A stretch of 42,811 nucleotides of DNA from a virus (IMGVR_UViG_3300021185_000725:1-42811), one strand, 5' to 3'. Numbered from the stretch's first letter, positions 34,295 to 41,987 are shown. The notes: generated by a model from the letters alone, not told the origin. A program made the numbers and translations.

Positions 34295-34324
34295 CTAACA
34301 CAATACTAACACATTTCTAACACA
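34295..34324 (+). repeat. Three direct repeats CTAACACA at 11-bp spacing
   Basis: CTAACACA occurs at 34295-34302, 34306-34313 and 34317-34324, separated by ATA and TTT, starting on the base after the nuclease stop codon. The 11-bp period puts all copies on the same face of the helix. A degenerate copy (CTAACATA) lies at 34275-34282 inside the gene, out of phase. Candidate protein-binding iterons or the 5' flank of the structured RNA. Confidence 0.8.
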
Positions 34325-34604
34325 GGCTCACATGGCTTCGTTTGGTCGAGGTAGCTCGACTCACCTTGAAGATACACAAGTGTCTGGAACTGGTGCGCCT
34401 TAGTCAATGCATGGTTTGACAAACCGAAATGAGTAAGCTCTCCTGACAATTGGAACTTACGGATAGCTCGAAAGTCGTCGTTATGGCTTAGAGTGTTTCT
34501 GCGTTAATAAGCAGTATGTAAAGTGGTATCGCATAACCGCCACTACCTTGTGCTAAAAAGGTTTTACTATAACGAGTGGGTATTCTTGACGGGAAATGAG
34601 TTCT
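34323..34604 (+). ncRNA. Candidate structured non-coding RNA
   Basis: A set of nested, non-conflicting helices can be drawn by hand: P1 34324-34330/34597-34604 (one bulge, one G-U); P2 34345-34350/34355-34360 (GTCGAG, perfect); P3 34362-34368/34377-34382; P4 34413-34417/34421-34425; P5 34433-34437/34456-34460; P6 34480-34490 with 34508-34512 plus 34532-34537; P7 34540-34549 with 34558-34562 plus 34575-34579. AGTGG occurs at both 34522 and 34575 and each can pair with CCACT at 34540, so two folds are possible. High G+C in an AT-rich genome supports RNA structure. Strand is chosen by neighbouring genes; no promoter was found and no known family recognised. It is not a tRNA or tmRNA. Confidence 0.45.
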
Positions 34605-34609
34605 ATCAA

Positions 34610-34652
34610 TTTTATTTTGCACTTGGCTGTAACAAGCTAAGTGTGAATAAAA
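34610..34652 (+). other. Long hairpin after the candidate RNA
   Basis: CACTTGGCT (34620-34628), loop GTAACA, AGCTAAGTG (34635-34643), one G-U pair. A/T-rich arms extend the stem to about 18 bp with one bulge. No T-tract follows on either strand, so it is not a standard intrinsic terminator. It may be a processing or 3'-end stabilising element between the candidate RNA and the late promoter at 34672. Confidence 0.6.
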
Positions 34653-34671
34653 AATCTAGGAAATAAGCTAA

Positions 34672-34679
34672 TATAAATA
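34672..34679 (+). promoter_or_regulatory. T4-type late promoter TATAAATA
   Basis: Exact T4 late consensus TATAAATA, the only such exact copy I noted among the eight. Start would be near 34685, leaving a leader of about 140 bases before the ATG at 34824 that contains two GTTA-loop hairpins. Confidence 0.65.
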
Positions 34680-34744
34680 ACATAGTAGTTAATAAGTTCT
34701 TATCGTTAAATAGATATTAATATAGAGTTAAAAACATACATTGA

Positions 34745-34787
34745 GTATTGCGTTAGCAATACGATAATGATGATGTCGTTAGACATC
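34745..34787 (+). promoter_or_regulatory. Twin leader hairpins with identical GUUA tetraloops
   Basis: Hairpin 1: GTATTGC-GTTA-GCAATAC (34745-34762), 7 perfect pairs. Hairpin 2: GATGTC-GTTA-GACATC (34772-34787), 6 perfect pairs. Both close with C-G around the same GTTA loop, in a very AT-rich leader 37-79 bases before the ATG at 34824. The stems differ while the loop is kept, the pattern expected of a protein-binding or stabilising element. Function inferred. Confidence 0.65.
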
Positions 34788-34823
34788 GATATAAGAAACA
34801 TCAAAATGGATAAATGAATAGCT

Positions 34824-35267
34824 ATGAGTAAATTTGAACAATTCAAAAAAGACTTTACTGACTGGATGATTACCAAGTTAGAAGTAAACAAAGATGACGG
34901 GTATCCTACTTGTCCTTATGCAAAAACTGCCAGAGTTCAAGATAAACTACAGTTCATAGATTGCAGTGATTCTAATCCTGATGCTATGCTTGAGTTTGAT
35001 CCTAGAGTAAAAATGGTAGGTGTGTGTTATTTTGGAGATGATGTTGATTTAGATACAATCAACTTAGATCAAATGAAAGAACTTAATCCTGATCTAATGT
35101 ATTTACAAAGCACTAAAACATCTGGTCACTTTGTTCAAAATATATCTAACGTAATTCTAATTCAGATACGTTCTGAATTACTTAGGCGCCGTGCTAGTTT
35201 ACACAAATCATCTTATTATGACAGTTGGCCTGCAGAGTATTATAAAGAAATAATGCTGGATCAATAA
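34824..35267 (+). CDS. Hypothetical protein with CPYAKTAR motif
   Basis: 147 residues, not recognised. The N-terminal 20 residues are helical. PTCPYAKTARVQDKLQFIDC follows (about 29-48), with two Cys 17 residues apart, then an acidic middle (GDDVDLDTINLDQMKELNPD) and a basic helix LIQIRSELLRRRASLHKSSY. The CPYAKxA pattern hints at a redox or metal site but is not enough for a family. Expected to be late-expressed from the promoter at 34672. The Shine-Dalgarno is poor (GGAT, 12 bases upstream). The gene ends exactly where the convergent gp51-like gene ends, with no space for a terminator. Confidence 0.65.
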   Translation: MSKFEQFKKDFTDWMITKLEVNKDDGYPTCPYAKTARVQDKLQFIDCSDSNPDAMLEFDPRVKMVGVCYFGDDVDLDTINLDQMKELNPDLMYLQSTKTSGHFVQNISNVILIQIRSELLRRRASLHKSSYYDSWPAEYYKEIMLDQ

Positions 35268-35555
35268 CTAGCGTCTACCGCCTTTGGCCTGAGCCGCTTT
35301 CAACTGTTGATTCTGATCTTCTGTATGTGTATTGTATCTCTCAACAAACATTGATAAGGCGTCAACAGGCATTTCCATAATATCTTTATATGTTAGCAAG
35401 CCTCCCGATCTGATCATTAAATCTATATAGCTGGCTTCTTGTGCCTTTAGTTGATTGTTATAACTTTCAACAAGTTTAACAATTTCTTCGGGTTGTCGAG
35501 ATGCTATCAACCCGCGAAAAAATTTGCAATATCCAAATCTATGTTGGTATCCCAT
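35268..35555 (-). CDS. 51: gp51-like baseplate hub assembly protein, probably made by -1 frameshift from gp26
   Basis: 95 codons from ATG 35555, in the -1 frame relative to gp26 and overlapping its last 49 bases. The part beyond the overlap (ASRQPEEIVKLVESYNNQLK, MIRSGGLLTYKDIMEMPVDA, ALSMFVERYN) is helical and charged, the right size and place for T4 gp51, a hub assembly factor. The ATG has no good ribosome-binding site. Instead, gp26 has a slippery TTTTTTC at 35516-35522 just before its stop and a 7-bp hairpin beyond. The natural product may be a gp26-gp51 fusion of about 355 residues, like the tail-assembly chaperone pairs of other phages. Confidence 0.65.
   Translation of the reverse strand: MGYQHRFGYCKFFRGLIASRQPEEIVKLVESYNNQLKAQEASYIDLMIRSGGLLTYKDIMEMPVDALSMFVERYNTHTEDQNQQLKAAQAKGGRR
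35489..35527 (-). promoter_or_regulatory. Programmed -1 ribosomal frameshift signal in gp26
   Basis: Minus strand, gp26 frame: GCA AAT TTT TTC GCG GGT TGA. It contains A-AAT-TTT and T-TTT-TTC, both X-XXY-YYZ heptamers, two codons before the stop. A perfect 7-bp hairpin, CGGGTTG (35514-35508) with CAACCCG (35495-35489), follows after 1 or 4 bases depending on the heptamer used. The -1 frame leads into the gp51-like ORF. Confidence 0.7.
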
Positions 35556-36337
35556 TCGTTCTCACACTCAACACATTGAGCTTTGAATTTAGTATCAACA
35601 TTGTTTTCACTAAGATCTTCTACACATATTCGTATTTTATCATAGTCGTCTTTGGTAATGCTTTTCAACCATTCAAGTATCATAAGTGCATCTTCAACAG
35701 TCTCGCCTTCTGTTGGCTGAACTTGTGTGATTGCATTTGCAATAAGACTAACAGTTAAATCTGCAATTTCTAAAAATGTTTCACCAAATCTAGTTTGGCG
35801 TTCTTCTTCTGATAGATTTGCATCACTGAGTCCTTGAATCAACTTTTGTTGTTTAAGTCTTTGTATTTGTAATTTTGTTCTATCACGTAAATTATAAGGT
35901 TTACATGTTATAACAAACTGGTTGTCAAGTGTAACCTTATCAGTTGCAGTGTTTTCTTTGACTGTGCTTAACAAAGCCTCAGTGCTTACGGTCAACTGGT
36001 TCATGTGTTCACATTTTGGACATTTTACATCTACATCTATTGCATCGCCGTATGTAGCCATACGTATTGCAATTAAGATAACAACAAGATCGTTTACTGG
36101 CAATTCATGTGGATCGCCAATATCTGGTGCACAACTTCTAATCAAGCTAAATGTAGCCTCACCATTGAATAATGCATCAGGTGTTTTGGAAACCAACTCA
36201 TCTCTAGCAGTCATGCTATAAATGGCCAGTTCTCCGTCAACACTAAGCGTAGGCTTAGTATTGTAATACTTCCCACCGCTAGGAAGTGCAATATACATCA
36301 CAGGCTTTCTATATGCCTGGATAAGTGGATTTGTCAT
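35507..36337 (-). CDS. 26: Baseplate hub assembly protein gp26 (T4_baseplate family)
   Basis: 276 residues against 208 in T4. The N-terminus YIALPSGGKYYN (15-26) with LAIYSMTARDELVSKTPDAL and LIRSCAPDI is the hallmark of the T4 gp26 / T4_baseplate family. A CPKC pair (106-109) and a CVEC pair (255-258) look like a zinc ribbon split by an inserted helical domain. The protein acts in hub assembly and may be a tail-assembly chaperone. Strong ribosome-binding site GGAG before the ATG; late promoter GATAAATA at 36373-36380. Its last codons carry the frameshift signal into the gp51-like frame. Confidence 0.85.
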   Translation of the reverse strand: MTNPLIQAYRKPVMYIALPSGGKYYNTKPTLSVDGELAIYSMTARDELVSKTPDALFNGEATFSLIRSCAPDIGDPHELPVNDLVVILIAIRMATYGDAIDVDVKCPKCEHMNQLTVSTEALLSTVKENTATDKVTLDNQFVITCKPYNLRDRTKLQIQRLKQQKLIQGLSDANLSEEERQTRFGETFLEIADLTVSLIANAITQVQPTEGETVEDALMILEWLKSITKDDYDKIRICVEDLSENNVDTKFKAQCVECENEWDTNIDLDIANFFAG

Positions 36338-36347
36338 AATTAATCTC

Positions 36348-36355
36348 CATAAATA
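36348..36355 (+). promoter_or_regulatory. T4-type late promoter CATAAATA
   Basis: CATAAATACTG on the plus strand, 58 bases before the ATG at 36413. A weaker TATAAATG lies at 36365-36372. It drives the tape-measure genes and overlaps in reach with the opposite promoter at 36373-36380. Confidence 0.6.
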
Positions 36356-36372
36356 CTGTAGCAGTATAAATG

Positions 36373-36380
36373 TATTTATC
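36373..36380 (-). promoter_or_regulatory. T4-type late promoter GATAAATA
   Basis: GATAAATACA on the minus strand, 36 bases before the gp26 ATG at 36337. Because it lies downstream of the plus-strand promoter at 36348, the two start regions point at each other across about 20 bases and their transcripts would share a complementary stretch. Confidence 0.6.
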
Positions 36381-36412
36381 TAATTAAAATACCAGTTAAT
36401 TGTAGGAAAAGT

Positions 36413-39334
36413 ATGAACCAAGACGTTATTCAGATGCTAATGAACCAGGTTTACTCGCAATACCCGTGGGCAGGCGAGGAATCTGCACAAGAATTAGCCA
36501 AGTTATCTAGATCAAGTAGTATAAAAACTACTGCATTAGCTGTGGCCATTGCTAGACTAAACGACCAATCGGATGCTGACCAATTGATTGAGAATATAAA
36601 AGACGTAGAAAAATCTTTAAATGACGGATTATCAGACGGTAGACGAAGACTCAAAACTGCAGATCAACACACCAGAGCCATGGGTAGAGCAACAATGAAA
36701 CCAATGCAAACTGGATTAGAGTCTATGATAGAACTTGCAGGCGCAGGTGCAAAAGCAATGGATGCCGCTGCTGAAGGAGTAGCAGGCATGGGTGGTAAAG
36801 TAGGCAAAGTTGCAAAAGGTTTCAGTTGGGCAACAGGTGGAGCAGTAGCACTTACAGGTGTTGGTGCCGTGGTTGCTAAAGTAATAGCTCAACAAGAAAA
36901 AGAATTAAGAGCAATGATTGATATGGGTCTAGTATTAGGCAACACTGCTGATTATACACACATGCGTAAAAATGCAGTTGATACTGGTATGTCTTTACAG
37001 GATTATGCAGGCATGGTGCAAAACCATGCAGAAGTTATAGTAGGACTAGGCAGCACTATGGTAGAAGGCCAAGGCTTGATGCATAATTTTTTAACTGATA
37101 AAGAAAGAATTAAACATGTTAAAAACTTTGGTTATAGTCCAAAAATATTATCGGCGTTATTAACAGAAGAAACAGAACAGTTATATAAACTTAATCAAGT
37201 AAATGAATTAAACTCAACTGGACAAAATAGAGTAATTGAAAGTTTCCAAATGGCAAACAACATGGGTATATATCTAGCAGATACATTAGGTGTGCAACGT
37301 AGTGCAATGATGGAAGCAAGAAAAATGGCTAGAGAAAATGACGACTTTGTATTAGCAATGAATCAAAATACAACATTCCTAGATCAAAAGTATGGCAAAG
37401 GAACTGCTAGACGAAATCAAGAAACAGCAGACTTTCTCGCAATGATGGGTAGTGCAACACTAGGTGATGAAATAACAGCACAACTTATGGATGTGTTTAT
37501 AGGAACTACATCAGATATTCAAATGGACGATTCAGCAGTTAACAATATGATGAACGATCAATTAACAGAAACTTTACAAATGCTAGGACCTGGAACGTTT
37601 GGAGCCTTTACAAAATTTATTGAAGATGGAGTTACTGGAGAATTATCAAGTCCTGCTGAACGAACAGTTAGATTCCAAGAGCTAATAAGATTAATTAAAA
37701 ATTCACCTACTTTGATTGGTGTAGATCCAAATCATCAAGAAGTCAATAAGTTGATAGCATCAATGCAGATTTTACCAGAAGCATTTCTTAGTGGAACAGA
37801 AGCAGAAATTGAAGCAAAAATAGCCTCCGCCCAAGAAGGCATAGACGGTGCTGATGATTCAATTGAAATTGTTGGTGGAATGAGTAAAGCATTTCTAAAA
37901 GCTCAACATGCCTTTACACCTGGATTTGAAACAATGGGAACAGTGATGGGAGTATTAGAAAGTTCAATAGGAACATTTGCTGACTTCTGGAGAGATATGT
38001 TTGGATTAGACAGAACAGCAGAAGCAAGTATGGAATTAGCTTTACAAGAAGATCAAATTGCAGCTAAAGGTGAAAATCAAGTCTTTAGCAGTATGGGAAT
38101 GTCAGTAAGTGGCAATGGAACACGTCCAATTGATGTAACTACAATTGTAGGATATAATGAAGAAAGCCAAAATGCAGCATATCGAGAAATGAGAACTAAT
38201 GCAATGGAACAAATGGGAACATTAATGGCAACATTCCAAGAAGACCAAACAAAACAAATAGATCTAATGTTTGATATTCAGCGAGTAGGGTTAAAAGATT
38301 TTATTGATGATGTTGAAAAATTTACGTCAGCAATAGAAACAGCAAAGACACGTGGAGAAGATTACGGACCACTAGAATTACAATTATTGGACGCACAAAG
38401 AAAACTAGATGAAGCAAATGCAATTGCAGGTCCTATGCAAGAAGAAATGGCTTTATTAAGAGAAAGAATGTCAAACACACAAGACTATATGCTGAGATTA
38501 AGATCAGTTGTAGGCAATTCTGCAAGACCGCGTCTGCGTAATAACATGAGTGAGTTTGAACATGGTTCATCATTACAAGGTATAGTTTTAGCACAATTAG
38601 AAGAACAGGGTATTACAGATAAACGAGCTCAGGCTAACATATTGGGAATGATACAAGGTGAATCAGCTTTCCAACTGGTATCCGAGCAATCATATGCTAA
38701 CACTTCAAATGACAGAATTAGAGCAAAGATGGGTAGACGTGTTTCTGGATTAAATGAAGATCAACTTACTCAGTTAAAAAAGGATCCAAAAGCATTTTTT
38801 GATTATGTGTATTCAGATATTGGTGGATACCAATACAGAGGCAGAGGCTTTATACAATTAACAGGTGTAGAAAATTATAAACTTGTTGGAGAAATGATTG
38901 GTCACGATTTAGTAGGTAATCCAGACTTAATGTTGAATCCTGAAATTGCTGCGGCAGCAAGTGCGGCCTATTTTAATTTACCTTGGTGGCAACAATATAA
39001 AAGTAATTTAGGAAACATGGACACAGTGTATAGAGTTGTATTTGGAGCAACTGCATCTAGTTCGGGTCGTTTAGGTGATTTAGCAACACGAACAGGTTAT
39101 GCAAATCAATTTATGACAGCAATGAACACAGGTGAATTAACAGCAGCAAATCAAGTAACTCCAGAAATACGAACAATACAAAACGAAATTAAACAAATAA
39201 CAGATATAACAGATAACGATGTTCCATTGACACAAACCCAAGAAGGTTTGTTAGCAGAGCTTGAACGCCGGTTAGCAGAAGAAATGATAAAATTACAATT
39301 AGAAATGAATGGAGACCCAGCAAATGGCAGATAA
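36413..39334 (+). CDS. Tape-measure-like tail protein with C-terminal GH19 muramidase domain
   Basis: 973 residues. The N-terminal half is Ala/Gly/Met-rich and helical with a hydrophobic segment near 137-160 (WATGGAVALTGVGAVVAKVI), as in tape measure proteins that fill the tail tube. Residues about 718-890 are a GH19 chitinase/muramidase-like domain: ILGMIQGESAF with candidate catalytic Glu near 750, GGYQYRGRGFIQLTG near 803-817, NPDLMLNPEIAAAASAAYF near 843. This domain would cut peptidoglycan during DNA entry. Ribosome-binding site AGGA before the ATG. It resembles the next gene in the segment IDMGLVLGNT...GLGSTM. It probably replaces T4 gp29 functionally; that is inference. Confidence 0.75.
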   Translation: MNQDVIQMLMNQVYSQYPWAGEESAQELAKLSRSSSIKTTALAVAIARLNDQSDADQLIENIKDVEKSLNDGLSDGRRRLKTADQHTRAMGRATMKPMQTGLESMIELAGAGAKAMDAAAEGVAGMGGKVGKVAKGFSWATGGAVALTGVGAVVAKVIAQQEKELRAMIDMGLVLGNTADYTHMRKNAVDTGMSLQDYAGMVQNHAEVIVGLGSTMVEGQGLMHNFLTDKERIKHVKNFGYSPKILSALLTEETEQLYKLNQVNELNSTGQNRVIESFQMANNMGIYLADTLGVQRSAMMEARKMARENDDFVLAMNQNTTFLDQKYGKGTARRNQETADFLAMMGSATLGDEITAQLMDVFIGTTSDIQMDDSAVNNMMNDQLTETLQMLGPGTFGAFTKFIEDGVTGELSSPAERTVRFQELIRLIKNSPTLIGVDPNHQEVNKLIASMQILPEAFLSGTEAEIEAKIASAQEGIDGADDSIEIVGGMSKAFLKAQHAFTPGFETMGTVMGVLESSIGTFADFWRDMFGLDRTAEASMELALQEDQIAAKGENQVFSSMGMSVSGNGTRPIDVTTIVGYNEESQNAAYREMRTNAMEQMGTLMATFQEDQTKQIDLMFDIQRVGLKDFIDDVEKFTSAIETAKTRGEDYGPLELQLLDAQRKLDEANAIAGPMQEEMALLRERMSNTQDYMLRLRSVVGNSARPRLRNNMSEFEHGSSLQGIVLAQLEEQGITDKRAQANILGMIQGESAFQLVSEQSYANTSNDRIRAKMGRRVSGLNEDQLTQLKKDPKAFFDYVYSDIGGYQYRGRGFIQLTGVENYKLVGEMIGHDLVGNPDLMLNPEIAAAASAAYFNLPWWQQYKSNLGNMDTVYRVVFGATASSSGRLGDLATRTGYANQFMTAMNTGELTAANQVTPEIRTIQNEIKQITDITDNDVPLTQTQEGLLAELERRLAEEMIKLQLEMNGDPANGR

Positions 39335-41987
39335 AATGAATACCATAAACACACCCAGTGGTGCAGTAGATATTCCAGCTTGGGCAAGTGAAGAAACATT
39401 AAATCGAGTTGTTGCTTATATGTCTGCACAAAATAAAACAGACAGAGATCTAAATAAAATGATGAGCAAAGTAGGTGGCAACATCAACGAGCTTCAAAAA
39501 GAACTAGCTGGATTATTAAAAGCAACAGTTGTAGACAATGAACAAGATCAAAAGCAAGAAGAAGCAAGTGAAAGATTTAGTGAACAGTTAGTCAAAAATA
39601 CTCAAGGCTTGATGAAAACTGCAAGATTCTTTGGAAATTCCGAAAAGCCATTAAGTGCTATTACTGATGGTGCTTCAAAACTAGCCGCTGGTTCAAAAGA
39701 TGGATCAGGTAGTTTAAAAATGTTTAGCGGGTTTATGAAGTCAGGTAGTTTATGGCAAAATGCTTTAGGAACAGCAGGCAATATTGCAGCTGATGCCTTA
39801 TTAGCATACGCAGGTTGGAATGCAGGTAAAATAGAACAATTTGCTGAAGCACAAACAAAAATAATTGATGCAGGTGTAGTGTTTAACGGCGGCGCAGCAG
39901 CATTTGATGAATTAAGAAAGAATACATTATCAACTGGTGTTACATATACTGCATTGATAGATAATATTCATCAGTTTGGTGATGGTATGCTAGGACTTGG
40001 AGGCACTATGTCAGCTGGTGTAACTAACTTCTCAAAATTCTATTCAGCATTAGATGAACAAGTAGAAAACTTTGGCGATTTAGGATTGTCAAGCAAAGAT
40101 ATGATGACACAGTATGGTGAGTTCTTAGTTTATGCACGTAGAACAGGAATGGTAAATTCAAATTTAAACAACAGTGCATCTAAAGTTAATTCATCATTTA
40201 TTGATCTACAAATTGAAGCAGGTGCAGTAGCTAGTTTAACATCATTAACAAAGCAAGAAGCAATGCGTAGAACGTTACAGTCATTTGATGAATTTGGTGA
40301 AGCGGCATTAATAAGTTTAGAACAACAAGGACTAACTGGAGCAGCAGACACTACTAGAGCTATAATTAGTAACTTAGGAAAAATGGCACCCGGTGATGAA
40401 CACATGAAATTAATATTAGATGCAGTTCAGCAGGAAGCATTTGAAAAATCAACAAACATGGCAGCATTTGATATTAGTGGCAGATTACAACAAGCACTAG
40501 CAGGCTCAGAAAATTCTATTGACAATGTATACAGTGGCTTTATTGACAATATTGAAAATATGATGAGAGCAGGCGACATGTCAGCAAATGATGTAAGCGA
40601 GTATATATTCGGCGCTATTAAAAATGCTGACTTAGACAAGTATGCAACATTTAGTGCAGCCGCTGATACTGTAGCAGGACAAACTCAACAAATACAAGCA
40701 AATGCAGTAAAAAATATACTTATATTTGGTAACCTAGCAGACCCAGGTGCATTAGACACTGCAAAAACAAAACTAAAAACAAATCTAAAAGAAGCAGGTA
40801 AAGTTACACTAGAAATGAATCAAATGACTAGACGTTTCCTAGAAGTGCAAGAAACCTTTACAATGGACATGGAAACTGTAGCAGGTATGTTTAATGGTGT
40901 GTATGAATTATTTGGACAAGCTTCTAACAAACTAACATCATTAGCGGCATTAAAAGAACAAGAAACAAACGACTTTGGTGGAATAGGTGCAGATATAAAT
41001 GATGCCACAATTGCAGTAACAGGTGGTGTAGGAACAACTCCACAATATCAAAATCAAGCAGATGCAGTATCTCCAGATGACAGCGAAGAAACAGCCGCAG
41101 CAAAAATTGCCAATCAAGAAGTTGCATTACTTACAGCAGAAGATTTAGCAGGGTTTACTCAGTTATTCAATCCAGACAATACTTTACAAAAATTAAACTC
41201 TTTGGCTCCACAAGCACGTATGCGTATGCTAGGAGTAATAAAAGACTTTGATGAAAAATATGCAGGCACTGAAACAAAAATGTCAGTTACTAGTGGCATG
41301 GAATATAAAACAGATGCACAAGCACCAGACACTTGGGAGACAACAGGTAACACTGCAAACGTATTATTAATGCAAGGTGATTCAATTATTGTTAACGATG
41401 ATAGTAATATGTATAGCGAAGGATTAGGATCAATATTAGCAGCCAATAATATGTCTAATGAAACTGGACAAGGTGTAGGTGTAGCAACAGTTAGCGAATC
41501 AGTTGATACTAGTTTTTCTCAATTTAGTGAAGGACCAACTGGCGGAATAGTCACAGCACAGCCTAAAATAGAAGAACCCGAACGTAGAAAACATGGTGGA
41601 CCAGTTGATTCAGGTAAGCCTTATATTGTTGGTGACCAAATGGGATTAGATACTGCAGAACTATTTGTTCCAAATTCTAGTGGAACAATTCTCAGTAATA
41701 CAGAAATATTAGAAGCATTAATGCCTGAAATGGCAAGAGCATCAAGTATGACAGAAGTCAAAGGCTATGGTAATCCAGAAATTAAAACAAGAATACTGGA
41801 AGCATTGAAAAATAACTTGACAAATCCAGAGATATCGCGTAAAATAAACAATAGTGAAGAAATAACAGAAATCATTAATAGTAAAAGACATACTATTGAG
41901 GCATTAGTTGCACTCAGAACGATAGTTAAAAGACTCAATAACCAATACAATTTGAATATTGATATCGATATGATGAACTCTAGATAA
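39324..41987 (+). CDS. Tail tape measure protein
   Basis: About 887 residues. The ATG at 39324 is preferred because GGAGA lies 8 bases upstream; an in-frame ATG at 39309 lacks one. The C-terminus GGPVDSGKPYIVGDQMGLDT (about 757-776) then AELFVPNSSGTI is the classic tape-measure ending (GGxV-x-GxPYxVGE-GPELFVP). The body is helical and Ala-rich with coiled-coil stretches. A segment IDAGVVFNGG...LSTGVTYTALID...GLGGTM aligns by eye with the preceding gene, suggesting duplication. The start lies inside the previous gene's end, so expression is coupled. The stop overlaps the late promoter of the portal gene. Confidence 0.8.
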   Translation: MADKMNTINTPSGAVDIPAWASEETLNRVVAYMSAQNKTDRDLNKMMSKVGGNINELQKELAGLLKATVVDNEQDQKQEEASERFSEQLVKNTQGLMKTARFFGNSEKPLSAITDGASKLAAGSKDGSGSLKMFSGFMKSGSLWQNALGTAGNIAADALLAYAGWNAGKIEQFAEAQTKIIDAGVVFNGGAAAFDELRKNTLSTGVTYTALIDNIHQFGDGMLGLGGTMSAGVTNFSKFYSALDEQVENFGDLGLSSKDMMTQYGEFLVYARRTGMVNSNLNNSASKVNSSFIDLQIEAGAVASLTSLTKQEAMRRTLQSFDEFGEAALISLEQQGLTGAADTTRAIISNLGKMAPGDEHMKLILDAVQQEAFEKSTNMAAFDISGRLQQALAGSENSIDNVYSGFIDNIENMMRAGDMSANDVSEYIFGAIKNADLDKYATFSAAADTVAGQTQQIQANAVKNILIFGNLADPGALDTAKTKLKTNLKEAGKVTLEMNQMTRRFLEVQETFTMDMETVAGMFNGVYELFGQASNKLTSLAALKEQETNDFGGIGADINDATIAVTGGVGTTPQYQNQADAVSPDDSEETAAAKIANQEVALLTAEDLAGFTQLFNPDNTLQKLNSLAPQARMRMLGVIKDFDEKYAGTETKMSVTSGMEYKTDAQAPDTWETTGNTANVLLMQGDSIIVNDDSNMYSEGLGSILAANNMSNETGQGVGVATVSESVDTSFSQFSEGPTGGIVTAQPKIEEPERRKHGGPVDSGKPYIVGDQMGLDTAELFVPNSSGTILSNTEILEALMPEMARASSMTEVKGYGNPEIKTRILEALKNNLTNPEISRKINNSEEITEIINSKRHTIEALVALRTIVKRLNNQYNLNIDIDMMNSR

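Larger units (their letters stand above)
34295..34823. other. 529-base gene-free region
   Basis: No convincing protein gene. By hand count 34321-34600 has 45% G+C and 34621-34740 about 23%. In order it holds three 11-bp repeats, a G+C-rich foldable block, an 18-bp-stem hairpin, a late promoter and two short hairpins leading to the gene at 34824. It divides the recombination genes from late genes and is a candidate for a regulatory RNA, an origin, or both. Confidence 0.7.

Noticed and set aside
34332-34403. A 23-codon ORF (MASFGRGSSTHL...) with AGG 5 bases upstream
   Set aside because: It lies wholly inside the foldable block and its codons form helices P2 and P3. Too short and unrecognised; kept only as an alternative explanation of the region.
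34323-34604. tRNA, tmRNA, RNase P RNA or group I intron
   Set aside because: No cloverleaf, CCA-type acceptor, tag frame or intron core sequences were seen, and the block is not inside a gene.
34585-34614. TTGACG-N17-ATTTTA as a sigma-70 promoter
   Set aside because: The -10 box is poor and the site lies within the candidate RNA's 3' end.
34610-34652. Intrinsic terminator
   Set aside because: A long stem, but neither strand has a T-tract after it.
34706-34891. Minus-strand 61-codon ORF over the leader hairpins
   Set aside because: Very AT-rich, hydrophobic by composition, overlaps the start of a better-supported gene and has no ribosome-binding site.
36365-36372. TATAAATG as a main late promoter for the tape-measure gene
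   Set aside because: Last base differs from the motif and an exact NATAAATA lies just upstream at 36348; listed only as an alternative.
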